Part shown: positions 35,408 through 47,959 of the stretch, in pieces | Layout: each line of letters opens with the position of its first letter | How positions within the stretch are numbered: the first letter of the stretch is position 1 | NCBI GenBank assembly: GCA_037903355.1 | Contig: JBAJFE010000015.1 | Coordinates: forward strand, 558,001-622,000 | Source of the DNA: Trichuris trichiura | Taxonomy: Eukaryota > Nematoda > Enoplea > Trichinellida > Trichuridae | Direction: 5' to 3' | DNA length: 64,000 nt | Position numbers and translations under genes: made by a program | Notes under the pieces: generated by a model | The model's input: the letters and a program-made list of their open reading frames with translations, nothing else | The model's database searches: none | What the model was told of the DNA's origin: nothing

Positions 35408-37162
35408 CTAGTCTATAGTGACTGATGTGACCATTTGATTGACGCCGCAAACGCCGGCACCTCTGTACAGTAAGTAGTAGCCATCTTCTCCCCAACTTGT
35501 ACCCCAACTGTTCTTGATTATCCAATAAGGCAATTTTCCACGTCGAGTTTGTTGCACTCCAAAGCCTACAATGGCTACACCATGGTCAAGAGCACTTGGA
35601 CTGCACATGAATGACCACGGATGAGATATGCCATGCCTATAGAACATCATAGCAAATGCATTTATGCCTATTGCAACTGGCCCATTGGCTTGAACGTAAG
35701 CGGCTATTTCTTTCTCGTCCTGCGGAAGTTCCACCGAATCATTTATGTACGCCTAAACATATATCGTCCATACAAATCGGCTTCCAGTCACTTTTGCGAC
35801 GAGAGCACGTTACCTTAACTTTTGTACGATTAAATTGACAACGACTGCGACTGCCTAAGTAGGAGTAGTCGCTTTCCCCTTCCAGACCGCCAAGACGTTC
35901 AATCTCTTTGTACGCATTCCAAGGAAGTCCGCCATTGCATCCTTCGTCCAAAGTATCGCAATCGACCAGTTCTTGTTCGGACAGCGACACGAGTTCACCC
36001 TTTTTGATCGACCAAACACCTTCAACATTTGCCGTCGTGGCAAAAGCCCAACATGATCCGCACGTTTCTTCACGCAAAAAGAAGTCGATAAGCACAACGG
36101 GAAAATAGGGGATTCATTCCGATTAGTCACTTTGATTTTTGACGTCAGTAACGGCGTTATGCTCGCGCCAATCCCATTGGTCGGCCAACTTGACGGACGG
36201 AATGGCTGCTTTTTTCGCGGGGAAATTTGCGTTGCGTTTCCAAACGGGCGTTAAGTAGAAGTGTCGGAACTCTTCGGGTGTCAAATCGGAGAATTTCGTC
36301 GGCCCGTAGACGGCGGTACCTGACAGAGATAAGGCGCCAAAGCGACAAAATGTGCATACACATTTTGAAAAACAGTTTTTAAGCGTCAAGCTCTCCCTTA
36401 CCTTGCTCGTTTTCCTGCAGCATTTTTACTGTCTTCATGTTAACTTTGAAAATATCAAAGCGTTTGAACAGCTCGGCTTCCGTGTCGTACCATCGGCCAT
36501 GTTCGGTTAGAAAATTTTTAAATTCAGCCCAAACTTTTCTCTCTTCGGCCGTTTTTGGATAGATCAGATTAAGTAACCGAATAGAGTTAAAGCGTAGCAA
36601 CAGTTTGCGATCCAAGTCGTCTTCACCCTCGGAAAGGGTGGACGAATCGGCAGGCAACATTCGAATGCACGAAAAGTTGGACAGACGTTCAAGCGTCTCC
36701 CCTTTGAGTGGGTGTTCAGTTCGGCCAATTTCCAAAGTACACAAATGAACTCTGCCGCCGTTTCGGAAAGCGCATTGGCGTTGCACTTCGCTGTAGTTGG
36801 AAAACGACTAAGAGAAATCGCTTAGAAGCGGACAAAAAGGGAAAAATAATAATTAACAAACGTACTTTCTTATTTTTCAGGCATTCCGTTTGCGCAACGT
36901 AAAATTGAAGAGTATAAGCTGTTCCGGTGCCCGTTTCGTCTTCGAGTGTTTTGATACCAAGCAATTTAACGTAGCGAGTTTCGTCCGATTCTTCATTATA
37001 AAGTGTCAACGCAAAATAGGCGGCCTCTTCGGCTTCCTTGTCGCCCGGGTCGGAAACGAGTCGAGATGTTGTCGTCGACGGGACAGCCGGATTCGATAAG
37101 GTAGCTGCCACCAGCAGAAATACAACGCAAGCGGTGCGCAACATCAGGCGACAAATATCCAA
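35408..37162 (-). CDS. Cathepsin F-like cysteine protease with cystatin-like domain
   Basis: Five exons on the minus strand: 37162-36866, 36807-36402, 36319-36131, 36067-35814 and 35752-35408, 496 residues, consistent phases. Signal peptide (MDICRLMLRTACVVFLLVAA). Residues ~35-145 form a cystatin-like region (TAYTLQFYVAQTEC, VHLCTLEIGRT, LSNFSC), as in cathepsin F. I29 propeptide with an ERFNIN-like helix (RFDIFKVNMKTVKMLQENEQG) and YGPTKFSDLTPEEF. Papain-type catalytic domain with the active-site Cys in TCGSCWAF, SEQELVDCD, CNGGLPWNAY, the His in LDHGVAIVGFG and the Asn in IKNSWGTSWGEDGYY. All catalytic residues are intact, so it should be active. A secreted or lysosomal endopeptidase; in parasitic worms this family often serves feeding or tissue invasion, which is not shown here. 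Confidence 0.93.
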
Positions 37163-39074
37163 CTCCTCTTATCAAACTGCGACACCATTTACATACCTAC
37201 CAAATGGTAAACAGTTTGCAGGTTATATCACTGTCGCGAACGCTCTTATCTTTTGTCACCATATTGTTTAATCCTGTGTGCAATGAAACAGTTGACGGAG
37301 GAAAAACTTGTTCAGTTCGGCACGCTCGCCAGGCTAGCTGATAACAAATTGGTTTGTTGAACAAAGTTGGCTGTGCTTACAAGTTTTTACAAACGAGCCG
37401 TTATCGAGCGTTCGAATTCAGCTTCGGCGAGCGAAATAATCTGTCAACTCTGCCATTCGCTATCGGCCATTTTTTTGCATCCGCAAAGCTGCTGCCCGTC
37501 GACTATTACGAATAGATAACGTTTGATAATTTTTTTGTGCTTAACTCGATGACGTCATTGTTCGTTCGCCAACTGGCAAAAGCTTCTGTTTGTTGATCCC
37601 GCAGGCTGGCGCGTTTTCAGTTCGAAGAAATTGGCAAAACCTAAATGGCACTTGTTTAGTTTTGCTTTTACGGCTGTTTTTAGGCGACCATCCAAAGCAA
37701 CGTCGTCATTGACTAATTGCGAATGCGCACAGCTAAAAAGCCGAAATAGGAATAAGCGTTGTTGCTCAGGTTTGTTTTAATAGCACCGTTGAAACTTGAC
37801 TTTTTCGCGAAACGATTTTAAAGGTGGTGGTTTCAAGTTCCACTATGTTAGTACCTATCGATCGTTTGTTAATTTGAACAGCATTACAGTATGATAAACT
37901 CAGCGAAAAACCTATCGTTCTTTCCGTAGTCTGTGCGCGTGGGAAGAATGAAAGCTGCGCCGTTGAATCTAGCGTACTGTCACTCTTTTTTCAAATCAGC
38001 AAATGATTGATAGGTTCCATTGCAGCGGAATGTCCAAGCAAGCAAGTTTGACCTGACCCACTGAGTAATTTAATTCACCGATGTTGTAAGTCTATAATAG
38101 TTGGACTGCTTAAATAGCCCGTACGAGGTTTTTAATGTTTACGAGAAATGTAGGACATTTTTTTAAAAATGTATGCAGGTTTTCGTAATCAAGCAAGTCT
38201 ATCATGTTAGAACCGTTTTATTTGCAAGAAAACCGGAAAATGCCGGCAGACTACGGATCGCGATGCTGAAGTTTTGCATTGTTCTTAAGCAGTGTTCCTT
38301 CCGCTTACTGTCACTTTGGACGAGGAATGCAGGTTCAGTTAAAGCTTACTTTACTTAAAAATGCGTTTTAACGCTTTGCACATGCTTCTGTTGTCAATTT
38401 GTAACATTTCGCCGCGGTTATTTCAATAGCAGATTAAGGTAGAGCTTAAAGTGGAACTAAAAATTGCGGCTTTGCGCTCTGCGACGAAAGATTCCTCTTT
38501 GATTTGTGCTAATCTGATGCCACAATTTGGAATGACTTAATATGGCTCAGTTGCGCTTTAGTATTAGGCTGCGAATGCTAGCGACGCGCGCGAAAATCTA
38601 GTCATTCAGTACGCGTGTGAATCAAGTATTCCGCATTGAAACGATGCAGCGTAATATTTATATCGCTTTCCGAGTGCAGCAGTCGATTTTTCTTACAATG
38701 TATTGCTGCAGTAAGACTGGGATAGTTTGCTTCGAAGACCTTCTGGATAGTAATATTTGAAACGATAAATTAATAACACTGACGATTGCTCAAATGAAGG
38801 CGCGTCAAAGGCCACGGCCACTATTTCAAAATTCAGCCTCTTTATGGAACAATGCGGCAGTAATGTTTACCTGCGCATTGGTATACTGTATTTTCCTATC
38901 CTTTTGTTGGCATTTGGCTCAAGTCTGTTGCTTAGGTGTAGACATTCCGAAGAAGCGTATGTAGTTTTGCTATTGTATGTTTTATGGCTACCTTAATTGC
39001 ATTTTGCTTTATCGGTATGACGTTTTACTCAACTCTGTGCTTTCAGGAGTAGGCAGTTTATAGCTTGAGACGAG
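37163..39074. other. Divergent intergenic region cathepsin F / RPS8
   Basis: About 1.9 kb between two divergent starts; it should contain both promoters. Open frames are short and featureless. No repeats beyond general AT-richness. Confidence 0.4.
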
Positions 39075-39969
39075 ATGGGTAGGTGCATGTCGCTGATTGT
39101 AAGCTGTTGTTTCGTACTCTGAACTTTGCTCAGGAATTACGAAGGATCATTGGCATAAGCGACGCAAGACCGGAGGAAAGCGAACCAGAAGTCGCAAGAA
39201 GAGGAAGTATCAGCTTGGTCGGCCGCCGGCTAATACTCGCGTATGCGTTGACGAAGCTTTTTCTACCTATAGTTTTCTGCGCATCGAACATATTTAGATC
39301 GGTCCCAAGAGGGTACACACCGTCCGAGTGCGTGGCGGCAATCTGAAATTTCGTGCTCTTCGTCTTGAGACTGGCAACTTTTCATGGGGATCGGAAGGTT
39401 CGCTATACAATTCATTGTGTTAAACCTTGTCTATGCCCGCTTAATTGTTTAGGATGTACTCGCAAAACGCGTATAATGGATGTGGTCTACAATGCGAGCA
39501 GCAACGAGCTGGTTCGCACAAAGACTTTAGTGAAGAATGCCGTAGTTGTCGTGGATGCCAGTCCATTCCGTCAGTGGTACGAGAGCCACTATGCTCTTCC
39601 GCTGGGCAGAAGGAAAGGCGCCAAACTAGTATGTTTTCCCGGATGTTCCATGTCGTACAAGCGTTCTTCTTTGCAGACAGAGCAGGAAGAGGCTTTGCTG
39701 AACGTCAAGCGCAGCGCGCGTGCCGAAAAGAAGTACGCTGCACGACAGCTACATGCTAAGGTGGAACCAGCATTGGAGGAGCAGTTCACCAGCGGTCGCC
39801 TTTTGGGTAAGCAACTTTTGTCGGTAAAAGTCGTTTCTTTTCAAGCACTTCAATTTCAGCCGTCATTGCATCTCGTCCTGGACAAGTTGGGCGCGCCGAT
39901 GGTTACATTTTAGAGGGCCACGAGCTGGAGTTCTACATACGAAAAATTCGCGCCAGAAAGGCAAAGTGA
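39075..39969 (+). CDS. RPS8: Ribosomal protein S8 (eS8)
   Basis: Six exons: 39075-39078, 39134-39240, 39298-39397, 39453-39628, 39677-39806 and 39860-39969, 208 residues, exactly the usual length. The first coding exon is only ATGG, followed by a GTAGGT donor, a common arrangement in ribosomal-protein genes. Marks: [87 protein letters not shown]-like [35 protein letters not shown] structural protein of the small ribosomal subunit. Codon use is clean and conserved, so this is a good anchor for the strand and splice style of the window. Confidence 0.97.
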
Positions 39970-40181
39970 CATTGACTTTGTTGCGTACTTGCTTAAGCAG
40001 AGTAAAAAACTTGCGAGATTTGTGCCTGTAGCACTTTAAGGTATCCTTGGATACTTTAAAGTAAACCACTCGCGCTCTATAACCCATATCTTTTTGTTGT
40101 TTCGCATCTGCGTACATAGACAAGCTACGTAGAGCAGACAGGAATGTCCGTTTGCCGTTTAAGGTAGTTAGGTCTAACGAG

Positions 40182-41647
40182 ATGGTACTTTGCGTAGTGT
40201 TTCTTTCGGAGACGGCGCGTCACGTTATATCGCACGTCATAACGATAAGCTGTTTCGTAACAGTATGTTTTGCCTTTGGCTATGGGCTAATGGCATACGA
40301 CCACAACAAGCAGTTTAAGGAGCACATTTTTTATTTCATTGATTTGGGCAAAAAACCCTCGTTTTACACCCGCAAAGCTTTCAAGTACAATGTCTACATG
40401 GCGGCCGCATTGTTCTGCTGGAGTGCCTACTCGTGCTATTGCGCCTTCAGGAACACGGACGCTAGTCAGCGATGGTCACCAACAAAGGTGCGGGCGCAGC
40501 GGCAACGTTTGACAGTAATTATTGCATGTAAACTTTTCAGCTTAAAGCAGCTTCCTTGTTTGGTGACTTTTTTACGGCAGCTATGCTTGGCGCTAGCATA
40601 GCTATGTTTTGCGCAAACTTTTTCGCTGTGGACGAATTGCAGTCCGAATTGTGGTTGGGAATGATGGCGACAATGTCATTGTACGGTGACAAGGATAACA
40701 AGTCAACTATTAACAGAATTCGAGTGGACGAGATGCAGTATTCGTTGGAATGTTGTGGCATGAGTCATTGGTCCGATTGGATGCTACCTCCGTTGAAGTT
40801 GTTAAATTTAACGAAGGAAGTGGTGGATAAAATGAGCATGGCGTAAATTCGCACACATTTTGACAGAATGAACAAAATTTTCTTTTCAATTTTTCCAGAT
40901 GGACCGACTCAACTTGCAATGGAGTAACGATGTGTTACGTTCCGTGGTCTTGCTGTTTGCGCAATACTTCCGAAATAACTTGTGCTTACTCCAACGATAT
41001 TGGCGTAGGAGTCAGTCACTATTTGGAGCAAAATCCCGGTTTTCATCCCAACGGTTGTTTCATAATGCTTATTCGGCATTTCGTCACATTCCTTAAGAGG
41101 TCATCGACCTTTTGGGCGGGAGTATCATTTTGTGTGGTAATTCGATTGTTTTATTATTGCATTTTTTTTCCTACGCGTATCACTTTTCTAGTTGATAGTA
41201 TTCATATCATGGCGAATGTTTTTTACCAGCATTTCAAGTTGGTATACGCTGATGCTGGATACAATTAAAGATAAAAGACATCCGGGGATAGCACCTGGTT
41301 GGTTCTTTCCATGTTATGGCTATCCATCGCAAGTCTATCTTGGCGAAGACAATGAAGATGTTGACACTGAAACTTGGGGTGTAGGATTGCCGGATGAGGA
41401 AGAAGAAGCTCTTGGCGGTGGTGAAGGTGGCGGGGATGAAGGAGCCGGAGGAGGAGAAGGAGGAGGAGGTGCAGGAGGCGAGAAAGGAGGTAAACAGAAA
41501 AAGGGGAAAGGCAAAAAAAGGACAAAAAGGAGGAAAGGCAAACGAAAAGGCGGACTGAAGCGCAAAGCGGGCAAAAGAGGAAAGATGCGTAAATTCGGTG
41601 GCGGCCGTAAAGGTTTTGGCAGACGCGGTTTCAAATTGAGGCGATAA
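40182..41647 (+). CDS. Tetraspanin, peripherin-like, with biased C-terminal tail
   Basis: Four exons: 40182-40487, 40541-40842, 40899-41121 and 41192-41647, 428 residues, frame-consistent. Transmembrane helices near residues 12-38 (ITISCFVTVCFAFGYGLMAY), 67-82 (YNVYMAAALFCWSAYSCYC) and 106-127 (LFGDFFTAAMLGASIAMFCANFF), plus a last one near TFWAGLIVFISW. The large extracellular loop has the CCG signature (SLECCGMSHW), then VPWSCC and further cysteines (CAYSN, NGCF), as in peripherin/ROM-type tetraspanins. After TM4 come FFTSISSWYTLML and APGWFF. The last ~80 residues are striking: an acidic Glu/Gly block, then a Lys/Arg/Gly block. First in-frame ATG is used. Membrane organiser; partner unknown. 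Confidence 0.82.
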
Positions 41648-42294
41648 ATGCCAATTAGTCCCTCCACTATGTACTAAAGGTTCGAAATTATTATTGAAAG
41701 TACGAACTATCCAAGTCAAGCATACGTTGCACCTTTATTCGCGTTACGTAAGCATTAAAAGCTTCAACATGCTCAGAGGTGCCGTACACTGACGCGAGAT
41801 GTCAGTAACTTTTCCAGTCAAGTTTTCTTTTGAAAAAATAAGCTGTAGAGAGCGCATAAATTTTCCCGTGTCGATTTCTGCCGAGGTCCTATTTGCTGTT
41901 GCTTATAATTACACTTTTTTTCTGTGAATGTCAGCATTCGTACCTGCTTATCAATAAACTGTAGTCTACATCGTTGGTAGCATGATTCGCTTGTGAAATT
42001 TGCGCTTTGCACGACCAAACTGAGTGACTAGTACACAGTTATTGGCTACGGGCAATCGTTCCTTTCAAATCTAACAAATTCATAGATAATAATTGCCTGG
42101 AGCCTGACCATCGTTTAGCTTACTGTAATAAGAGATCATCATATGATCCGGCACTTGCGAAACGTGGTTTTCGAAACACTGCATTCGTTGTTTGCCCTCC
42201 TGCTGCTTTTTAATTTGCTTAGTGTCTTCTTAAGCTAACTTTTCCTCAATTGTTTGGAATTCGTTTAGAGAAAGAGAGTCTTCATTTTTCGTAG
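41648..42294. other. Intergenic tetraspanin / aminotransferase
   Basis: About 0.65 kb of AT-rich sequence containing the tetraspanin 3' UTR and the aminotransferase promoter. No gene or repeat seen. Confidence 0.4.
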
Positions 42295-44201
42295 ATGTCG
42301 GACGTTTTGCCGGCAAATCGCTTAAAGGGTAACGAAGAGAATGTATGGTAAGAGTTTAATGTGCGTTCATTGAGTTAGCAATGAGGTACGCTTTCGATCT
42401 TGTCTTAGGGTGGAGTTCGTGGGCCTCGTGATGAAGCATCAGGCTCTTAATCTTGGTCAAGTATTTTCTCTTAAGGTGTAGCCCTTAGCGCCTATCCTAT
42501 TTTCAATTATTGCAGGGATTTACAGACTTTTGTCCCCCGTCCACATTCACAGACGAGTTGAGCAAAGTTGCTCTGTCTTCAGACTATCGGTTCCACCAGT
42601 ATACAAGAGGTTTCGTAAGTTGTATCTTTGCGTCTATTTCGTTTCATGAAACGATACTTTTCTTAGGGATATATACCTTTAGTAGAAGTTCTTGCTAGAT
42701 TCTATTCGACGCTTCTTGGACATAGCGTTGACCCGCTGAACGAGGTTCTGATTACGCAAGGCGCCTATCAGGCATTGTTTTACTCCGCTTTTGCATTCAT
42801 CAACAACGGTGATGAGGTAAGAGCATTTGACGCTAAGCGACGTGAAGCAACTTGTTGAAGGCAATAATTATTGAACCATACTTTGATTGCTACGAACCGC
42901 AAGTCCGAATGGCGGGCGGCAAACCGGTTTTTGTTCCTTTACGTCTGGTAACGTTGATGCTACAGGTTTCTTTTGCCTTGAACTTGCGAATCCTTTTTCC
43001 AGAGAACCAACGAGGGAAACCGAATGTCCAGTAGCGACTACATTTTGGACATCCAAGAGCTTGAAAGCGTTGTAACCGAAAAGACGAAATTATTGTACTT
43101 GAATAATCCCATGAATCCCACAGGCAAGGTACTTTTCGCGTTCCGCGTAACGGAACACTATGGCGGCTATTTTGCAGGTATATAGCCGTAGGGAACTTGA
43201 AGCCATTGCAGACATAGCGAAAAGGCACAATTTATTGGTAATTTCGGACGAAGTGTACGAATGGCTAATTTACGAAAATTCCGAAATGATTCGCTTTGGT
43301 TAGTGTTGAGTTCTAGCCGTTTTCGATTTCAACTGTGTTATCTATTCGACAGCTTCTTTACCCGGCATGTGGGATCGCACCGTAACAATCGGCAGTGTTG
43401 GAAAAACGTTTAGTCTCACCGGATGGAAGGTGATCTCATTGTTGTCTATTCATTTTTGTTAATGATCATCCGTTATCATTTGCGCAGACGGGATGGGCCA
43501 TTTGTCCGAGTCATTTGATGATTCATTTGCGCGGCATGCATCAAAACTGCGTGTATACGTGCAACACGGCTATTCAAGTTTGTTATTTTTTGACCTTTTT
43601 TGCTTTTTCACTTGCCGTACTTTCAAAGGCGGCCGTTGCCAATTGTTTTGAAAATCAGTTGAAGCTGTATCCAACAGTGGATTGCTACTTTCTCGAAATG
43701 CCCAGAATTTTGCAGCCAAAAAGAGATTTGCTTGCCGAAATTTTGCTCGAAGGTGCCTTTGAACCTGTCATTCCCGAAGGTGGCTACTTTATGGTTGCTG
43801 ATTACAGCAAGTTAAGTATGTTGCATACTCTGGAGTATGCAAATTGTCGTGTGGTTATACGCAAGTGTTGTAGAGCATCATATTTCCCAAACGACGTCCG
43901 ATGAACCAGCCGATTACCAATTTGTTAGATGGCTGTGCAGCGAAAAGGCAAGTTATCACGTATTACGACCAGCGCTCTTCATTTAAGGTGTTTACCACTT
44001 GCAGAAGTTAGGCCTAATTCCAATGTCCGCTTTCTATTCAAAGGACCACAAATACTTGGGCGAAGATTTTGTTCGCTTTTGTTTTTTTAAGGTGACAACG
44101 CGTGAAAGACAACTTATTTTCGCGGTGTTAATTTTTGTGGTTAATTTCAGGAGGAGAACACATTTCAGTCGGCCAGATCAATTATCAAAACACTCCATTG
44201 A
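42295..44201 (+). CDS. KYAT: Kynurenine-oxoglutarate aminotransferase / cysteine-S-conjugate beta-lyase
   Basis: Thirteen exons: 42295-42347, 42409-42460, 42516-42614, 42667-42816, 42861-42947, 43003-43128, 43178-43298, 43353-43429, 43488-43577, 43629-43815, 43874-43947, 44005-44091 and 44151-44201, 417 residues. Fold-type I PLP aminotransferase: [73 protein letters not shown], and the PLP-lysine motif [12 protein letters not shown]. The C-terminal part shows [18 protein letters not shown] and VRFCFFK. Closest to KYAT1/KYAT3 (C. elegans nkat family): converts kynurenine to kynurenic acid and 3-hydroxykynurenine to xanthurenate. The intron after exon 11 appears to use a GC donor (AAG|GCAAGT at 43948). 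Confidence 0.93.
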
Positions 44202-44427
44202 GCATAGCTGCCGCGGCATATTCACTTTCAAATTCAACTTCGTATAGCTTGCTCACTTTAGTTGTTATTGTTCATTTCTAAGTTCCTCAACAGCTAAAGT
44301 GTTTGCTCATAAATACTATTACAGCTTCTTCCTTTCGTTCTAACTCGTTGCTGTCGACTTTTTTTCAAATTTTTTTTGGCGGTAATAGGTTTACCGAATG
44401 GTCATTTCAGCGTTAACTCTTTAGTAC

Positions 44428-44709
44428 ATGTCGATTCCGCAGGTTAGCAGCGATAGTAGCGGCTTGGAAACAGATGTGAAAACGTTCAAAGAATTCCTAC
44501 AGCAATACAACCGTGTATCAGAAAGCTGCTTTGTAGATTGTGTTCACGACTTTACCACTCGTACCGTTTCGAAGAGGGAAGAACAGTGCGCCTTAAATTG
44601 CATGGAAAAATACCTGAAAATGACGCAGCGTATATCGCAGCGCTTTCAGGAATTTCAATTGCTTCAAGCTGAGGCTTCGGGAACGTCTCCCATTTTTCAA
44701 AACAAATAA
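44428..44709 (+). CDS. TIMM9: Mitochondrial import chaperone TIM9
   Basis: Single exon, 93 residues. Small-Tim signature with the twin CX3C motif: CFVDC and CALNC, separated by the usual spacing ([15 protein letters not shown] between), then [20 protein letters not shown]9 pairs with TIM10 in the mitochondrial intermembrane space to escort hydrophobic precursors to the inner and outer membranes. The twin-Cys pairs form disulfides via MIA40. Starts 227 bp after the aminotransferase stop on the same strand. Start chosen as the only upstream ATG; the length matches the family (about 89-93). Confidence 0.93.
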   Translation: MSIPQVSSDSSGLETDVKTFKEFLQQYNRVSESCFVDCVHDFTTRTVSKREEQCALNCMEKYLKMTQRISQRFQEFQLLQAEASGTSPIFQNK

Positions 44710-46698
44710 ACTTTTGACCAACTTTCGCGTTCTGGAATTTCATTTAATTATTTTTATTAACATTGTCGGGATGTACCTGACGACACTTTCCGTAAGTGCG
44801 CTGATAACTTAATAGGAAGTGTTGCGTATTTTGAAAACTATTCGTATGCGCTTGCGTTCGATGAAGAAACTCGTACGGCTTCACTCAAGTTCCTTATATT
44901 CGCTGACTCCGTTGATCTTTTTTAGCATTAACCTACTTTTTGATTTAGGTTTCTACGTATACGCGCAGTTTTTACAGTCAGTTTGCTGGATGGAAAGTAC
45001 AGGACGCCTTAGCTTATAATTTTATTATATTCGTACCTGCAAATCACGCTTACTGTATCTCTCATACTTTGAAATTTAAATTCCACAGTAATCTTCTGTA
45101 CTACAGTAATGAACTTGCTTTCTTTGCTGTGCACCGAATGGTTTCTGCGATAACGAATGACACTGCGCGATGATGCATGCTCTTATTGAGTTTAATCCGC
45201 GACCTCGTGTTTGTAATCGTTTGTAGCTAACTTTGCTATTTTCCAGAGCTGCTGAAGGTTCTTTTTGGCAAGAAGCTCACTCTTGTATTGACTTTGCGTA
45301 TGTGAATGTTTCTATAATAATGAAATCACACGTAAAATGCAGTTTACTTAAATCGGCAGTCGTGTATTGAAATGTCGCAATATTTTAACTTGGAAGAAAT
45401 TACTAATATATTTGCTACAATATCATTTAACAAATGTTGTCTCAAGTGAAAACAATGCCTTGCTAGATCGGAATATTAGATAACTAAGGAACCGTCAATT
45501 AATCGACAAATTCTGTTGCTCTTACCTGCTGCTCTTGGTTACTGTAATTTATCGACTTTCATATTCGAAATTTCCGTCGTTTTTACCGCGTAACATTCAG
45601 AATTCTTTGTGCTTTTTCCTGACCTTTCGGCAGGGATTTTTACCTTATGTATTTAACTTTAGTAGCTTTCTAAATTCTATATACTTCTTTGGCAGCTAAC
45701 AAAACTGAAGCAGTCTGAGTGATTATAAAGCATACGCTGAACGAGTTAACCGCTAATTCCTTGTCAGCTGACTGCTGAAAAGCAGTTTAGTTTCACCATT
45801 TGGGAAGATTAGTAAAGTTTAGTCAACCCGCTCCTCTCGAGTTCACATTTTGAAGAAATTGCGAATGTTTGATTCAACACTCTCTCAACGGCAACGTTCT
45901 GTCCGAAAAAATGGTTTTTCATTAACGAGGTACGATTTGCTCCTACCTACACGGTATGCTTACGGTACTCTTGTGCAGGTTTGAAATTCAGACTTTGTAC
46001 CATTTCGTGTTCTGTCCAAGTGGTCCAATTGTATTTGCATGCTCTTCCGCTAAGGTAATGTTCTCTTAACGTTACGCAGAGTTTAGTTTCTACTCGTCTA
46101 ACAGTGTGTAGTTTATTACATAGTGTGGCTGGTTCTTAAGGATGACATAAAGAGCTACATTTTTAGCATGATCAAGACGTTTAACATTGACAGGACTGCA
46201 TTTATTTTCTTCTGACTTGACGCGTTCTAAAACCGAATATATGTCTTTTGTGTTCTATGGTAAATGTGTTGAACAAAAGGGTATAAGTGTCTTTCCAGTG
46301 TTTTCACGGCTTCTGCTCTGTTGGCTTTGGTTTTTATTTACAAGAAGTTGTATTTTTGCCAAAAGGCTTTCTGGTGAACCTCTCTGATAGAAGTTGTTTT
46401 GAAGTTATATCCTAATTTAGGCGGTATAATAGGCTTGATAATGACCTTCGAGGTTCAAAAGGGAGATGATGAGTGGTTTTGCGTATTCTAATGTGCACGA
46501 GATGCACGTCCCTATAGTGCATCAAACCACTGATCCCTTTCATGAATCTTTGGAAGGAGGTTTCGATTTTGTTTTTTTATGTGACCAATAAGTTTCTTCT
46601 GTTAAGGTGATACTGCTCCTTCTGCGAGACGAATCGTTTTTGAAGTTATCTCTCGTTAATGAAGAGCATTGCTTTGAACCTGGTGGCTTAGGCTATTA
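44710..46698. other. Intergenic, TIMM9 to transposon
   Basis: About 2 kb. Open frames (e.g. 44819-45019, 46187-46387 plus) show no domain. No repeat recognised until the transposon terminal repeat at 46699. Confidence 0.4.
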
Positions 46699-47243
46699 CA
46701 GTGAAACCTCCCTAATCCGAACCCCTCTAATCCGAATCCCTCTCTAATCCGAATTCGTGGAAGAGAACAATAGAAAGACAGTACACGATAAAGATAATTA
46801 GGCTACTTGTGCGAAACGCACAGCCATTAGGTGGAAACGGCTATAAGGGCAGCAAACAACTAGCCAATGGTCCTTCCGGTATATGCTAACATAGGCACAG
46901 TCCAGCCACGGCTTTGGCAAGCTAATCTGGACCATTAGGCTGGCTGCAACAATTCACCTCGTGACATAGGCTTCCACAAATAAACCGAAATATGCAACAT
47001 AGCAGTCAATATTGACATCGGACAGAGCTTGTCATATGTATATGAATACGCAGCGGGAGGGCTGTCAATCTAATTGCAGGATGTGCACAAAAATAGAATC
47101 GTGTTATGTGAAGGTAGGGCTACCAGTTATCTGAAAGTAGGATTACCACCACATTATACGGGAACAAACCGTATATAAGGAGAGCAATACGGGAATCAAT
47201 ATCACTGTGTTCTGGTGTGTTATACGGTTTTGCAGTTGTCCAA

Positions 47244-47342
47244 ATGTATAAAAGGAAGCACATTACGTTCACGATAGAGAAGGTAAAGATAATCAAAGCA
47301 TCGAAGAGGGGAGTGACCGGCCGAAGAACAGGAAGAATGTAA
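47244..47342 (+). pseudogene. Transposase N-terminal fragment (CENP-B/Tigger type)
   Basis: Thirty-two codons from an ATG show the KRK(x)TxxxKxxII(x)AxxxG pattern of the CENP-B/pogo N-terminal DNA-binding domain, then TAA. The rest of the transposase is missing, so this is a degraded relic. Confidence 0.6.
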
Positions 47343-47470
47343 TGGACGGCGCCTTTTATGCTTAAAAAGCGTTCGTGACTTAGCCGTTAGCAAACGTCAA
47401 AGCCTGTTGAAGCAAACACTATTAACTGACTACATAAAATAAATTTAGACTTCGTGGGCTTATTCTACAC

Positions 47471-47959
47471 CAGCCATTCTCAACGGGGGGCCTGGGGCCC
47501 CCAAGGGGGGCCGAGAGGGTGTCAGGGGGGGCCGAAATCGAAAATTTTTCAGAGGGGGGGGGGGCAGGAGGCCGTCAAGGGGGGCTGAAAAGCCTTATTG
47601 AAACAAGCGTAGTTAGGTAGATCGGAAGGGTGAAAATTTATGCCAGTCCTCTATAGAGGATTGGTTAACCCTTAGCAGCATCCCTTTATAGAGGATTGGC
47701 ATAAATTCTCACTCGACTCGACGAAGTTGTTTCATTGTTAGTTTCGAAGAACCCCAAGTGCTCTTTTCAAATGATTTGACGACGATATATTCGCATTGTA
47801 TTATTGCATTAACTTGATCCTAGGAGGTTGCCGTTGAAAGCTGATTGGCTCCTATACAAAAAACGCAAGAATTAATCGACCAATAGGAAAAGGGGGGGGC
47901 CTGGCGCCTGAGGACACCTTCCAAAGGGGGCCTAGCGCAGAAAAGGTTGAGAATGGCTG
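47471..47959. mobile_element. hAT-type non-autonomous element nested in the pogo element
   Basis: A 489-bp element with inverted ends CAGCCATTCTCAAC / GTTGAGAATGGCTG, flanked by a perfect 8-bp duplication TTCTACAC (47463-47470 and 47960-47967), the hallmark of hAT insertion. It is strongly G-rich near both ends, with runs of up to 12 G. No coding capacity. It must have inserted after the pogo-like element, which gives a relative order of events. Confidence 0.92.
47630..47712. repeat. Internal hairpin within the hAT element
   Basis: Arms of about 30 bp (GTGAAAATTTATGCCAGTCC... and ...GGATTGGCATAAATTCTCAC) are reverse complements with 3-4 mismatches, with a loop of about 20 bp between them. 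It could be a structural feature of the element or a third, smaller foldback. Confidence 0.7.

Noticed and set aside
41234..41719. Long minus-strand frames opposite the tetraspanin tail (Pro/Phe/Leu-rich)
   Set aside because: Complement of the Glu/Gly/Lys-rich coding tail; no start context, domain or splicing.
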